NCBI GenBank assembly: GCA_024663395.1
Contig: JANFAH010000001.1
Coordinates: 3,286,001-3,350,000, forward strand
Length of the DNA: 64,000 bases
Direction: 5' to 3'
From: Pisolithus tinctorius
Taxonomy: Eukaryota > Basidiomycota > Agaricomycetes > Boletales > Pisolithaceae
Notes under the pieces: model-generated
Told to the model about the DNA's origin: nothing
The model's database searches: none
Seen by the model: only the letters and a program-made list of their open reading frames with translations
Part shown: positions 12,286 to 28,369 of the stretch, piece by piece
Position numbering within the stretch: position 1 is the first letter of the stretch
Layout of the letters: each line of letters starts with the position of its first letter
Program-made: the position numbers and the translations under genes

Positions 12286-14008
12286 ATGTCACAGCAACCT
12301 GCGTCCACCGTAAATGAGCTCATTGCAGGCAGCGCCGGAGGCGCAGCGCAGGTTCTTGTCGGCCAGCCTCTAGACACTGTAAAAACGCGCGCTCAAATAG
12401 CCCCCAGTGCGTCTGATACCACTTTGTTTCGATATTGGACTCATTTCAGATAATAGAGGGGATGTTTGTGCGTCCTCTGTTACGTCCAGCTCTCCGGGGC
12501 ATGCCTGACCCCCTTTAGAAAGGGCCGATGGACATCCTCGTTCGGACGATTCGAACGGAGGGGTTCTTTGCACTATACAAAGGTACACGTGCTCTGTCTG
12601 CGACCACTTTTGAATAACTATTCATTCTCCATCCTCAGGAATGGCGAGTCCCCTGATTGGCATTGCAGGCGTGAACTCGCTCCTCTTTGCGTCCTACGCA
12701 ACCTCGAAACGCATCATCTCTCCCTTTCCACAACTTACGCTCCCCCAGATTGGCATGGCTGGAGCCATGGCGGGTGCTGCGAACGCTGTCCTTGCGAGTC
12801 CTGGTGAGTCCCTATCCACGCTTATCACATTGTGCCGATTCAACCGTAATCATAGTCGAAATGTTCAAGGTCCGTATGCAAGGACAGTACGGCGCGGCGA
12901 CCGATAAGCGGCTGCGTGATGTTGCTCGGGAAATGTGGAAAGACTGGGGGTTCAAGCGAGGTATCATGCGTGGATATTGGGTATGTACTTCATTTTGTCT
13001 CGAGACCTAATGTTGTCTTGCGTCCCCTGCGGTGACATCGGCAACTTTGCTCCCAGGCTCTCGACGGTATCCCTTCTAACAAGCGGCTTTGCACACACAG
13101 GTCACTGTAGCCAGAGAAATTCCTGCGTATGCTGGGTATGTGACACCAGTTTAATGTTCAACTCGGAGAGAATTAACCTTCAAAATGCACGTATCGATAG
13201 GTTCTACACAGGTTGAGTAACGGTTACCTTCTCGAAATGCACCGACTTATCAGCCAGTTTTTACCGTGACAGCTTTTGAGTTTTCAAAACGGCAGTTTCA
13301 AACGCGGTATGGTGAACATGTACCAGTTTGGGCTCTCCTCACAAGCGGAGCTACGGGAGGGGTGGATACCTTTTTCGTGCTGTCTTCGCCATTTGCTTAC
13401 GGTGCTTGAACCCTTACTTTCGCAGATTGCATACTGGCTCTGCTGTTACCCTCTAGGTACGTTCTCAGCCCTGTACACTGTTGCCACGTCTGACTGGCCT
13501 TCGTCTATTGCCAGATGTGGTAAAGTCACGCATCCAACTTCGCCCAACGCCACCCATGTCACGACCGTGGACATACATCAATTTAGAACTGCGGTCTATT
13601 GTCGCAGATAGTGGGGTGTACGTCGCCGTTTATTGCACTCTCAGCTGAAGTTGTTGACTGTCACTTGGTGGCTCGTCTCCTGCCGATCTGCATCAACCCC
13701 ACGCCATTACTGTACGACGACCACGTCACACAGCTCTGGCCTTTTTCGTGGACTTTCCCCCTCGTGTAAGTCCTTTTTTCCCCACCCAAGGTAGGTCTAT
13801 TGACTTGTATTTACAAGTGCTTCGAAGGTAGGTAATATGTGGTGTGGGGCCGGCCCAACTCACGCATGTACAGTATACCGGCAGCAGCAAGTACATTTGC
13901 CGCTTTTGAATTGACGCGTGGTAAGTGGGAGCCCCTTTCTCATTTTCTATATTAATATACCAAACTTTCCTTCCCACAGAATTTTTGCGAGAGTTGACAG
14001 GGGTGTAG
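12286..14008 (+). CDS. Mitochondrial carrier (SLC25), YMC1/CRC1-like
   Basis: The ATG at 12286 starts MSQQPASTVNELIAGSAGG. Three carrier signatures appear in order: GQPLDTVKTRAQ, a second repeat ending EMFKVRMQGQYG, and CYPL joined by splicing to DVVKSRIQLRP. The matrix-helix and even-numbered helix parts are also visible (LYKG, SGATGG, IPAAASTFAAFEL), and the protein ends EFLRELTGV with stop at 14006-14008. The set QVLVGQPLDT plus VAREIPAYAGFYTAFEF points to the YMC1/carnitine-acylcarnitine/basic-amino-acid branch; the exact substrate cannot be read. An 11-nt exon (13201-13211) supplies FYT and keeps the frame. The protein would act in the inner mitochondrial membrane. Confidence 0.93.
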
Positions 14009-14387
14009 CTACGATTTGTTTCCCTAGGGCATCGGTTCTACCTACTGGTGTGGAATACCTCCGTCGCGTTAACGGCGGTTTCGAGTCGTCAGCTACTGAC
14101 CTTCAATTATACCTGCTGTCGACGTGGCTACGATGAGCATGGTACATCTTTCGCTTTCTTGAGGTTGCATTTTTTTGGGAGTATCAGTTTTCGACTGCGC
14201 AGATTTGTCAAGGGCATAAGTTATACGAACTGCGTGCTCGGATACGATGCAATATGCGCAGAAACTATCGGTGGGATAGCATGGCTATAGACATTTTTCA
14301 TCATGGGTTTCTTCAATCAGCTTGGCGATGGGACGCAGGGCCCTATCTATGTGACTCCGCACTACACAACAGTGACTTCCATGGAGA

Positions 14388-15317
14388 TTACTTGACAACT
14401 GGATTGACCCCTCGAGCGGCAAGGTAATCCTTAGCTACACTAGGACTCTGATAGGCAGCAGTGAGGTTTATAGGACGTCACGTATGGAGGACAACGCAGA
14501 CTATACTTACCAGTCCTTTAATAAGTTCGTATACACTTTTGTCATGGTATCTCAGGCCAGTTCGCGGGTCGGTGTATGGTGCCTGTGATACTTCGGGACA
14601 ATGAGCGAGCGAGATGACGGGTACACTTACCTCCAAGCCTGTAATATCACAATAGTGCCGGGGTGGGAGTAAGGAGGGTGGTGCCTCGATAGATGTGTCT
14701 ACCGACAGCACAGAATCGACCTTCAAATCAGCTCCGACGAAGATCACCAATGGGAATGTACTTACAGGTTGGTATATCCTCGTCTAAGACAGCAGTGTGC
14801 GACGCCGAAGTCTTCTCCTCGTTTGCGTTGTTGGTGGTGTCGACGTCCATGGCATTGTCTGCCTTACGTTCCTGCTCCTCTTTTTCCAGTCGTCTTCTCT
14901 CCCTCTCTGCACGTTCCCGTTCCCGTTCTTGGGTCAGGACCGTCTTGAGGTTCTTCGTCCGTCTATTAAGATTCTTGGTATAATTCGGGTTCTTGAACGG
15001 GCGAGGATAGTGTAGGAAAGAGAGTTGTTCGGCGAGGGTCTGTCCTCATGTTGGAAAGTTTAGTATCGGGGGTCGTGGAATACGACTCACAGGGGTGTGC
15101 GTTGCCGAACCAGCGCCATCGATGGGTGCTCTTTTCCGGCCCGAACCCTTGGGTGGCCTGTAAGAATCAAAGTGTCAGATACTCATGACCTTCGTAGAGA
15201 AAAGTCATTGTCGATACATTCTCTTGTAAGGGTCTTGGAGTTTTGTGGTAGTCCCGCAAAAGAGTCAGCTCCAGACCCGCCTTCTGTCCCAGGCTCAGTT
15301 ACCCGGAATGTCTTCAT
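14388..15317 (-). CDS. ies6: INO80 chromatin-remodelling complex subunit Ies6 (YL1 C-terminal domain)
   Basis: The minus strand encodes LAEQLSFLHYPRPFKNPNY and then a long Arg/Glu-rich coiled segment (TQERERERAEREKRRLEK). The YL1_C domain follows: HYCDITGLE spliced to APYTDPRTGLRYHDKSVYEL, a CDITG...DPRTGLRYH pattern diagnostic of Ies6/INO80C. The last exon gives SVAKDYLAARGVNPVVK with stop at 14388. Ies6 with Arp5 couples INO80 ATPase activity to nucleosome sliding. The N-terminus is uncertain. The best model starts at 15317 (MKTFR) and splices to PPKGSGRKRAPIDGAGSA, but this overlaps the opposite-strand rex4 start by about 10 bp. Confidence 0.9.
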
Positions 15318-16933
15318 CCAAGTAGGCTGCCCTACTATTCCTTCTAGTTACTGTCTGTCTAACCAGTCCTAGTCCTCTTCCATCTTCCAACTGGCTGAAG
15401 CTAAAGAAGGTCCGTTATAGCATTCACGGCCTTTCTCCAGATTGTAACGGCGAGTAGGCCATCCAGCCGTCAAAGAGAAGGAAGCGCCATTCTCAACAAA
15501 ACAATCACAAGAGTGTCTCGCCGCCTTCGACGTCTAAGGCACCGATATTCCATCGGAATAATACAGTGACATCGCCGCAACATGGAACATTGGCAAACGT
15601 TGATTTGGACACGACTGAAATTAAGAACGGCGAGTCCATAGCTAGTCTACGCAAAATGGTACTTGGGATGAACTCATATCAACCTTCTGAAGCAGCGTAC
15701 GTAGAATTTTATTCCCTTTTTGTTTTTTTGTCGGTTCACTATGCCATCAGTCCTGGAAAATACCTCGCACTCGATTGTGAAATGGTCGGCATCGGCTTGG
15801 AAGGATCGGAATCATCACTAGCCCGCGTCAGCATAGTCAATTTCAAGGGTGCTGTCGTTCTTAATGCGTTTGTTCGGCAAAAGGAGCGTGTCGTCGATTA
15901 TAGAACGAAATGGAGTGGAGTGCGGAGAGCAGATCTTGGCGAGGAAGGTGGGCGACTAAGCTTTCGTTAATTCTCGACTGCTGTAAAAGATTTCGGTTGA
16001 TAACTTGATCCGTAGCAAAGCCCTTCGACGAGATACAGCAAACTGTATCTGATCTAATTAAAGACCGAATACTTGTGGGCCACGCTGTGCACAACGATCT
16101 CAAGGTAGGCATGGTGTAGGGTCCCTTCACTGTTATCTCGCTCTCGACGAACCACACTGATTCCGACCTTTGCCCCAGGCACTGCTCCTTTCCCACCCTG
16201 CACAGCAGCTTCGTGACACTCAATTACTAGCACATCAACATAAGTTGGTAAATTCACGTCGGCCTGCTCTTCGGGTACTCGTGCGACAGGAATTAGGAAT
16301 AAGCATTCAGGAAGGAGAGCATGACAGTGTATGCAGAAATTTCGTCCAGTCTTACCCCTTGGTTAGGCTCGGGGCTGCTTACAATGTCATCTCATGTGAT
16401 TTTGTTTGTTTACCTTCTAGGTCACAGACGCGCGTGCAACTATGGCACTCTTTCGGCTTCATAAGAAGTTGTGGGAGAGCGGGTTCAGAGCCGTAAATAC
16501 CCTGATGAAATCCAAGTGCAAACTCAATCCAGGTTCCAGCTCCAGGTCATCACCAATCAATTCTACCGATTCTCGAGGGCGTAAACGCGCCCGTGAGACT
16601 ACTGTATCTTCAACAGGCAGTCAATGTCGATCTCCGAGTCCGTTTTCTGCACCATCAGATGCACCCAATCCACCGAACATAGACTCGGTAACGCCGAGGC
16701 AGAAAAGGTCGCGAATGACTGACGATAGCATGGAAGGGCGGGGACGACAAGGAGTGTCGTCTGGTCTCTCTACCGTCGTCCGTAGGGCTGGTGGTGTGAA
16801 AGAAGTAACAGGGAAAGGTCCGAAGAGAAAGGGGATGGTTGTAGGTGGATCAAAGCCGAGGGAGAGGTGGTGGACGACTCTAGACGACGGCTCGTCTGGA
16901 TCAAAAGGGACCGTAAGACTATCGATGATGTAG
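15308..16933 (+). CDS. rex4: RNA exonuclease 4 (Rex4, DEDDh family)
   Basis: The model starts at 15308 (MSSS), spliced at 15321/15367 and 15409/15458 to a basic N-terminus ([11 protein letters not shown]). The exonuclease core is clear: [10 protein letters not shown] (Exo I Asp/Glu), [45 protein letters not shown] (Exo II), and EGEHDSV spliced to [10 protein letters not shown] (Exo III His/Asp). All DEDDh catalytic residues are visible. The C-terminus is an extended Ser/Arg-rich tail of about 140 residues ending at 16933. Rex4 acts in rRNA precursor processing in the nucleus. The first two small exons are the least certain part. It converges on arg5,6, with 246 bp between the stops. Confidence 0.93.
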
Positions 16934-17179
16934 GCCCATATATTGATAACACCGATCCAACAAACCCAAAAATGCCCAGAGCTCAAGACATCCTCTGTAA
17001 GCAAACTGTAAGCCCCGTTGGTCACACATCCATCTACTGGCAGACAAGATCTTAGATACAGGTCAGGTTATACAAAGCGAGGGGGCTGAAATGCCCTAAA
17101 GCCAAATTCTTTAACATGTGTAAATTCGGAGTCCTCTCAAAAGGGCCGTCGAGATCTACTTTTTACTGCACAGAATTTC

Positions 17180-20214
<3,035 letters not shown>

Positions 20215-20615
20215 TATTGTGGTACAGTGGTGGAGAGAAGGAAGGATGAACCGAGCAAATTTACTGCCAACCGAGTCACTGGTTGACAGCGTCCCTTGGA
20301 TACTTTATTACATGCTTGCAACTACCGACTTCATATCTACGACGTGGTTGCTGTACATCGCAAATAACACTCAGGAAGTTTGCAAATTGCATTTCCCCAC
20401 CCGGCCTAACGTTTACGCACTTACACAGAGGGTAAGCCCACCGAAACTGGGTCCGGTTCTGCCCGCGCAGCAATCAGTATAAAAACATACCTTATCTCAT
20501 CTCCAATCAATGTCGAAACGGCAACGCGGGCAAAGCATGTTCCGGAGAAGGGAACATCGATTAAATGCCAAAGTTGCTTGTAAAGACCTGGTACCGCCAC
20601 TGCAACATTGCACAA

Positions 20616-23515
20616 CTAGTCAACACCATCGTCATCACGAACCACCGATTCGGCGTCGTCATCAGACGATTCCTGTGCCTCGCCTGTGCCTCCCCAAAGC
20701 CTACTGAGTAGGTTACGTACGACACGCAAAGGAAGTGGCTGGGCATGCAAGAGTTGCTCAGAGCACAATAGCAGTGAGAAGGCAAATACTCACCACGGCA
20801 GCCTCCGCTTCATCTGCTTCGTCGTCCACATTCGCGACCTCCGTAGCTTCGAACTCGTGAGCGGGGCCCATCGGTACAATATCATCGACTCCGTCATCAT
20901 CGTCAGGCATACCCCCAGGCATCGCTCCTAGATGCTGCTGTTCCGCTTCAGGTGCAGGATCCTCTTGTGCCATCAGGCCTCCCATCAGTAGCTCGTCAAT
21001 AGCCTCATCGCCCATTTGGGCCAGAGCCTGTACAAACTGCACCACTCCACCGGGCGCTTGCGCCGCAAGACCTGGGAGCCGTTCGAAGAGAGCCATTAAC
21101 TGCTCACGGACTGCTGCATCAGGGACAAGACGTTCGAGTTGGCGCTCTTCGGCGCGTGTACGTCGGTAAGAACTTCTCAGCGAAGCAAGATCTTCAGCCC
21201 CTTCAAAGAACTTCGCGTCGTAGGAACTCCTTGCGGTTGGCGGGGGCAATGGGTCGCACGCGTATTCATGCGAAGTTAACACTCCTCGCGGGATAAAAGC
21301 CGTGAGAATGCGATATTGCTCTTGTGCATGAGTTTGTTGAAGCACGATGATATGTCGGTAGACAGAGTAACGAAGGTGGTCGGAGTCAAAAGTGCGGAGA
21401 AACCGTTCGCGGAAAGGATGAGCACGCTTGGAAGAAAGGTTAGGCAGGAGACTTGATGCTGTCGACGCTAGCCAAGAGCTGAGGTCAGGCAATTTCCACA
21501 AAGATGCGGACCGAATAGCATAGATATGTGAAAGGAGATGGAGGACACTTTCTGCAGCACTCAGACCACTGAAACTATCATAAGCCGAGAACATTACGGA
21601 AGGCGCAATTGCTCACAGATTGTCTGTGCGTATACGAAACTCTATGTGTGATCGAATGTCCACCGAAAGGGATATTTCACATTTGTCAGCTAGTAGCGGC
21701 ACCACAGAGGGATAGGCAGATATGGCCTGCTTGAGAATTTCAGTACTTTCTTCCTCGACATCCTGAAACAATATTAGCACATAAGATGAAGCCACCCGAT
21801 TTCCGTCGTAGGACCAACCTCGCCGCGATCGCGCTTGACTTTCTCTTCCATTCTCAAAAGTAGTGCTCTTGCGTAAACCCACCCTGGAAGCACGCTGGGG
21901 TCCATATACTCTGTCCCTTCTTCGATGGCGCCATGGCGGGACTGGTAAACCTTCCAAACATCCAACAGCCAGTCACCTATGCCAGCTTTGACTGAAAGGA
22001 AATCGAGATGTAAAAGCGCCCCATGCGGATCGGTCAAGGGTTCAAGCGAGAACAGGAGACGGGCATGCTCAAAAGCAGCGCGTGGGCAGCCACGACGTTG
22101 AAGATCGCTAGGAAAGATGTTATCCTCTGCGGGCAATGATGCGGATACGTAGTGTACGTGGACCTACATGACCTGCTGGTGTATGGCTAGGAAAAAGGGT
22201 CGATTTTCAACGAAGTCGAAGTCAAGCCTGTTGACCCCAGTTGTGAAGCTAAAAGTGCCAAGGAATGCACGCTCATAAGCGAATATGGCTCGCGAGACGT
22301 GTTCCACCGCGGTGCTGTACTCTGAAGAACGTTATGCGAGATCCGAGCGGGGTGTGGTAACACGCTTACCCTCACGGTGTCTATAAATTTCTCCAAGTTG
22401 TAACAATGTATCTGCCTGCCAAGGCATGGTATGCAAAACTCCCCACATTGCATCAGGGGCTGTTGATGAAAGAGTCAAACAGGTTTATGACACACAAGTG
22501 AAGCACATACCTCCACTCCTCACGGCACGAATGAAGTCTCTAGTTGCACCCTTATAGCGCCTTGTGTATTCTACGGTCCACCATTTACCCGGATACGCAG
22601 GACCTCTCCTGGTTTTTCCGGCTGTTTCCGCCTCCGTAAGAGAACGCAGCGAGAGTCCTTCGCGTGGCTTCGTGAGAGACCAGGATCGATCCGGACGTGT
22701 GAGCTGCGCGCGCAACGCGCTAGAAGGCATCCCGCGTCGTCGTCTGTGAGATTGAGAATGTCCTGATCCAGAAGACTCGGCCGCCGTGACCGCCCTTGAG
22801 CCGAAGAATTTACGGAGTTCCGACTCTGCGTCAAGATGGGCTAATGAAACTGATAAGAGACTCGCAAGAGCACTGGTCCGTTCATCACTAGGGGCATTTG
22901 ATATGCTCTTGAGGTCTGGGTATCTATGCGACACTCGGACAGTCTGATCTGAAACTACGGGGAGATACTGAACGAAACGCACCTGACAGACAATTCTGCC
23001 AATGCTTTGTCGACATCATCGATATCGTCCTTCTTCTTGCCTTTATTCTTCTTTGCCGTTGCAGGTTTAGACTTCACTGCTAAATGTGACGACGAAGCGC
23101 CTGACTTGTCTGGTAGCTGGTTATCGGTGGAAGCATTGGGCTTTGTGGCCTTCTTTCTTTTCTTCTTTGGCTAATGGACAGTAGCTTAACACTGATCGAG
23201 AGTCGGATGGTGCACGGCAGCTTACCTTGCGTGACTTGCTAGACACTGGGAGGTTTTCCTCGTTGCCTTCATCCGGTGACTCTGGTTCGTCGTCTGGTGC
23301 GAAGAGCTGGGTACCGTTGTCACTACGGCTGCAAGCATACACATTATAATGATGTTACATACCGCAGCGAAGCCAGATTTTGTGGCAGGTGCAACTACGG
23401 GTTGGTCATCGGTGGATACGTGTGAATCGGAACGTGCGAGCTCGGGTCTACTACTAGCAAGTGCAACAAGCTCCTCCTGCTCCCGCTGTTGACGTTTGCT
23501 CAGTCGCGGAGCCAT
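20616..23515 (-). CDS. rqc1: TCF25/Rqc1 homologue, ribosome quality control factor
   Basis: The start MAPRLSKRQQREQEELVAL is at 23515. A Lys-rich segment (PKKKRKKA...) and an acidic DDIDDVDKALAEL helix precede the conserved TCF25 core: LDAESELRKFFGSRAV, ALRAQLTRPDRSW, KWWTVEYTRRYKGA. A helical-repeat region follows (LQRRGCPRAAFEHARLLFSL, LDFLSVKAGIGDWLLDVWKV), then CDPLPPPTARSSYDAKFFEG, which corresponds to the family's FDPLPPS...SY motif. The C-terminus is acidic and stops at 20616 after LLSRLWGGTGEAQESSDDD. In yeast, Rqc1 works with Ltn1 and Rqc2 on stalled 60S subunits and promotes Lys48 ubiquitin chains. Symbol by homology. The gene has many introns; the middle exon limits were not all fixed. 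Confidence 0.88.
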
Positions 23516-24699
23516 CAGCTCGATTGAACTTGAGGGTGACAAGGGTCAGTGCTGTTGATCTCTATTGACGGACTCATCATCGCCAAGTATACTACCAACT
23601 TGGGTAGCCTACACCCCAAGTTGTGAAATACTTCGTGATGGGCTTTCAGAATGCTAGTTCCTGGCCATCGATTTCAGTGAGGACAACTTCCTCATATTCC
23701 AAAGCAAGAGGTATAGTAATCCACTTGACTTTGAGGGTTGGTAAAACACTCATGCCAACTACCAATAGGAATCAACTCGGAAGGCATTGGGCGTGTTTGG
23801 GTTGTGCATAACGATAGAGTATCGACGCCCAACCTTTCTTGTTCGGAGTGCTAAGGAGAATTCGAGAGCGTGTTCGCTCTCCTTCCATAGCGGAATTGGG
23901 AAGCGGAAGCAGAACCTGCTTGTCCGTCATGACCGGGGTATTATTGAATTTGTAGTTTCGGCAGAAGTGTGCGCCATTTTACGTTGCTTACCTCGGTGCT
24001 ATTCGGGGGCCGGAAGAGTCTATCCTACGGCACCCCAGAATACCCGCTCAGAAGACTCGGTAAGGCCAGAGACGCAACTTGGGCTTGCAACAAGGTTGGT
24101 ATTAAGTACTCACAGGGATATACGGTGCCGCTGAGTACTCCGTTTGATACTCGATGCTCTATTGATTGCTAACGGAGATTTCTGGCCCTCCGTCGTGTGT
24201 AACAGTACCGAGTCCATTTGTCATTATTCTGGAATTGAGTTATTCCTTTCCTTTCACACACATCCACACGAAGCCGAAGAGCTCATAGAGAGGAAGGCAA
24301 GTCAATTCCATTTACGCCGCGATTCATCGACCCGAATCGGGCAATATCAGGGATATCACCCCAGACCCGCTAGAGCCATACTCACATCGGATCCAGGATA
24401 TGACCTCCTTTTTCTTCTCGAAGTGGTTCAGCATCCCGTGAGTGTTTTTACTTTGCGGCGGGGGTCGGGCATCTCATCTCCTTCACACACTGGAAATCCG
24501 AGTACTCTTCTGGCCGTGTCGCGCGCACCGTTTTTCCAGGGTGATCATTGATGGCAATTCTCGCCCGCAATTGGCGATCCCGTCACCGTGAGGGAACCAG
24601 GTATTAATGGCGCGGTAACCGAGGATGCCAATTCCCATGTCGCTCCCCCAGCAACCTATGTAGGTTAGAAGGCGTCAAGGGACGCCGTTGACTCGCAAG
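23516..24699. other. Intergenic, nothing convincing
   Basis: Frames on the plus strand at about 23787-24134 and 24144-24551 lack motifs and coding-like composition. I see no gene here. It lies between the 5' end of the TCF25 homologue and the promoter of the P450. Confidence 0.45.
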
Positions 24700-24705
24700 T
24701 ATAAA
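24700..24705 (+). promoter_or_regulatory. TATA box of the P450 gene
   Basis: A perfect TATAAA lies 77 bp before the P450 ATG (24782) and is followed by a pyrimidine-rich stretch (CTCTACCTCACTTTACC), the usual layout of a fungal core promoter. Function is inferred from position. Confidence 0.6.
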
Positions 24706-24781
24706 GTGCCGCACTCACCCTTGGCACTTCTTTTGCTCTACCTCACTTTACCTTCCCCCGCTCTGAGCCTGAACTGACTTC

Positions 24782-27290
24782 ATGGGGTGGGTTGCTGTTT
24801 GGGCTTCCATACTTGCAGTTGCCACCTACGTCTTCTATCACAAACTCATCCGTAATTTGGGGACATCTTCTTCACATTACCCCCCGGGCCCGAAACCCCT
24901 TCCTTTCATTGGCAATCTGCGCGACCTTGCCAGGAAAGAACTCTGGTTACGAGCGGAAACGTGGAAGAGAGACTATGGTAGGTGTGGGCGAAGTTTTGCT
25001 GTATCTAGCATGCGAGGTGCCATTCAATGCGACCCTGGTAGGACGTATCACGTACCTCCACGTTTTTGGACTCGGTGTCGTTTTTTTGAATACGCCGGAA
25101 GCAGTTTTCGAGCTCCTTGACAAACGCGGGGCCATATATTCCGATAGACCACATCTTGTTATGGCAAACGAGCTGTGCGTACCTAGTATTCAAAACATAA
25201 ACTTCGCTTTTTGACGTCACCGCAATTAATACGCAAACAGGTGCGGTTGTGAAAATATGGTTGCATTTACTCCCTACGGGAAAACATCCCGGCGGCAACG
25301 TCGACTCCTCCAAACGGCGCTTAGCCCGTCCAGCATACGGAACTACCACCCCCTTTTAGAACTCGAGACGAAACCATTCCTTAGAAGACTCCTGGAGGAC
25401 CCGGCCAGCTATGTGGAACACATTAGGCGGTGCGTCATGCGGTTTTGCTCCAACTCCGCCGATAACAAGTTGTCTCAATAGCTACGCGGGCGGTTTAACG
25501 CTCTTGGTTGTATACGGACACCAGGTCAAATCGAACGACGATGAATTTCTGAGGCTTGCAGAGGACTGTGTTGATGTGCTTGCCAATAGGATAGCGTCGA
25601 GCGGCAAGATTTGGCCAGTCGACGTGTTTCCCTTTTGTAAGTCCTCTGCTACCTCATTTTTTCATTTCTTTACTTATCGAAAATGTCTATTTTATGTCTG
25701 GATGGACTCGACCTGCGGATGGGAACAGTGAAACATATCCCTCTTTGGTTTCCCGGCGCTTCCTTCAAACGCCAAGCAGTTCGGTGGAAAGCCATGATGC
25801 AAGAGTTCGTTGATCGGCCGTATAACCATGCGCTGGATGAGATAGTCTGTACCCCTCTTCCCTTTTAGTTTTCGAGTTTCGTGCTCGACTAACTTCCTAT
25901 CAATGTATGCGCTTACCATGATCCACGCACAGAGAAAAGGAACAGCGAGGACCTGTTTTGTGTCCATGCTTGTTGATCCGGACACCTATGGTGCCGGTGC
26001 ATCGGAGAGCGGCGGTCACGAAAATAATGACACCTTTAAAAACGACTTCCGACATGTTAAGGAGCCGAGGCCGAAGCATTCAACGACTACACAGGACCAC
26101 GATCTGCGATGGACAGCCAATTCGATATATTCTGGAAGGTTAGTTGGTCGAATTCTCGTTCTCACTCACGTCTCTCCTTATACTTCCCATCTACTTTTGT
26201 ACATGTTCTGACACTTATTCTATGTTAGCATCGAGACAGTAAGTCACCTTTCCACCTATGTAACAACTCACCAAATGTTCACCCCCTGCGCGACCTTGTT
26301 ATCGTCTCCACCGTAGAGCATCGCGTTTCTTACTCTCTTCATACTTGCAATGGTGAAAAACCCACACGTGTTGGTGCGGGCGCAAGCCGAGATTGACAGC
26401 GTCACTGGGGGGCGAAGGCTTCCTACGTTCGAAGACAGGGTGCAGTTACCGTATTGCAATGCGGTCTTCACTGAGACACTGAGATGGGGCGTCCCAGTAC
26501 CTTTGAGTATGTCCCATCACTCTTCTTGGCTTGGCATACTGAGGAAATGTTTGGCACAGGTCTTCCACACAGATTGAAGGAAGACGACATATACGAAGGA
26601 ATGTTTATCCCCAAAGGGTCGTTGGTACGTTATTCTGATGCATTTAAGTATAACCTGGTTGGAGAGTTGTTTCTCATGTCATATGTCAGGTATTTGGGAA
26701 TATATGGTATGTGACACTATTACCCTGTCTCAAGTCCGCGAAGAGGAAGTTTTTTTTTGCCGCCATCATGCTAATGATATTTTCCCTTCTTTCCAAGGGG
26801 GATTATGCGCGATGAGAAGAGTTACCCTGAGCCCGATGTGTTCAAGCCAGAGCGGTTCCTGGATCTTGCACATACATCAAGCACGCGGGTGCCGGATTCT
26901 GCGGCGCAAACGAGCAGCTCGAGTCCACAGAGCCTTTCTACTGAAAAACATCATGTAGAAAGTAAGGATATCAGTGCCGCAGACGGGAGGCGTGATCCGA
27001 GGACATACGTGTTTGGATTTGGCAGGCGGTAAGTTTTCCCGGAAGCGCCAGTTATTGATATTTAGCGAAGTGTTGATTTGGCTGTTTCCTGCGAAACCTA
27101 CAGACGATGTCCTGGAGCTCACCTAGTCGAATCGTCGCTCTGGTTGTTGATGGTGAGCATGATCGCGACGCTGGATATGTCCAAGGCGAATGTTCCAGCT
27201 GCGAGTGAGCAAAGGTTGGACGCAGGCCTAAGAAGGGCTGAGCTGGCGATCGAGCCAGAAGTCGTGTTTGACAACTCCGTGTTCAGGTGA
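24782..27290 (+). CDS. Cytochrome P450 monooxygenase (microsomal, class II)
   Basis: The ATG at 24782 begins a membrane anchor (VAVWASILAVATYVFYH) followed by the proline hinge YPPGPKPLPFIGNL. Further exons give YLHVFGLGVVFLNTPEAVFE, the helix C motif with RRQRRLLQTAL, the helix I region SIYSG spliced to SIETSIAFLTLF, the ExxR motif (TETLRWG), PERF (FKPERFLD) and the haem loop FGFGRR spliced to RCPGAHL, where Cys is the haem ligand. All hallmark residues are present and about eleven introns join in phase, including a 17-nt exon at 26690-26706 supplying VFGNIW. The stop is at 27290. It needs a P450 reductase partner in the ER. The substrate and CYP family cannot be assigned by eye. The basidiomycete-type motifs and single-gene context suggest detoxification or secondary metabolism. 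Confidence 0.95.
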
Positions 27291-28369
27291 GCCATGGTAT
27301 TTGTTCCTCTGGTCGCCTTAATCCTGATTTGGGTGAAAAGGATACCAAGGCCGTTCAAGTGTTCGATCAGACCGAGGTCGGACCACTCATTGAAAATTTT
27401 GATGGAGACTCTACCATGAGACAAATCGCGCAAGAATCCATATCCTGTATGATGGAAGCCCATACTTATGTAGCTTACCTTGTACTAAGAGTCGGTAACA
27501 GTTGACGCAGTCTGATAAAGCTACTATTACAGTACCGTTAGAGTGCATTCTGGTAAGCTGGAGACCAGTTTTCCCTTCCAAAAAGTCATGCATCATGCAT
27601 TACGAGTGAGTTAGCGCTGCGGAAAGGGAAGTCAGCGACATGAACGTCGATGTGACCAGGGAATCTTCGTGGTGACGAGCTCTAATCTGGTCCTGCCTTA
27701 CTGTTTCTGAATGCCGCTTGTTCTGCTGCCCGAGCCGCATCCCCAGCACGTACTCCTTACTACTCTGCGTTACAGCCATGACACGCACTGGCAGCCTCGG
27801 CCAGGGTTGTCACGAGTACGATGCCAATAGCTGAGACTTGACACACCCCATCGAACGATTACATACCTAGTCTTCATCTTTAGACAACCGTGTACAGTGG
27901 AAATGATGGGAACGTACCCGCACCGTACTAGCCTGCTGAAGGCGGGGAGAATAGCAAGACCACGCCAGCGTTTGCAGTGTTGCACCACTGGTATCTTGTT
28001 CAAGGCGATAGCCTTGTCCATAACGCATAAGTGATCATGTATATCGTGCATGACGCACGACAAGTCGAAACCAGACGCTTCAAGGTTTGTTAAGCCATCT
28101 CCGGTCCACTAACTAGTGTATTACGTAACTTAGCCAATGGGTAGCTGTGGTCGCAACGTCTCAACGTACCGGTTCTGGTTTCATCCCGAGAACTACCCCT
28201 GTTCCGTGCAACCAAAGTAACATTTCAGTACCAGTAGTCACTAGCAGCGACAGCTGGTATTCAATATTCAGATGCTACACTCGTACCCGAAAACAGTTCA
28301 CATTTCCCTTTCTGGAAATTGCCATCTTGGCATCAACTGAGCTGGCTCAGACCGTTCAGCGCTTCGGGG
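27291..28369. other. Intergenic, no supported gene
   Basis: About 1.1 kb between the P450 stop and the ATG12 start. Short frames occur on both strands (for example 27770-28063 on minus) without motifs. The last part presumably contains the ATG12 promoter. Confidence 0.45.

Noticed and set aside
24144..24551. 135-codon plus-strand frame
   Set aside because: No recognisable domain and no promoter or splice support; treated as chance.
26200..26360. Apparent frameshift in the P450 helix I region
   Set aside because: The frame change between SIET and the following FLTLF segment is explained by an ordinary intron (GTAAGT donor after ACA, CCGTAG acceptor), which gives SIETSIAFLTLFILAMV without any break.
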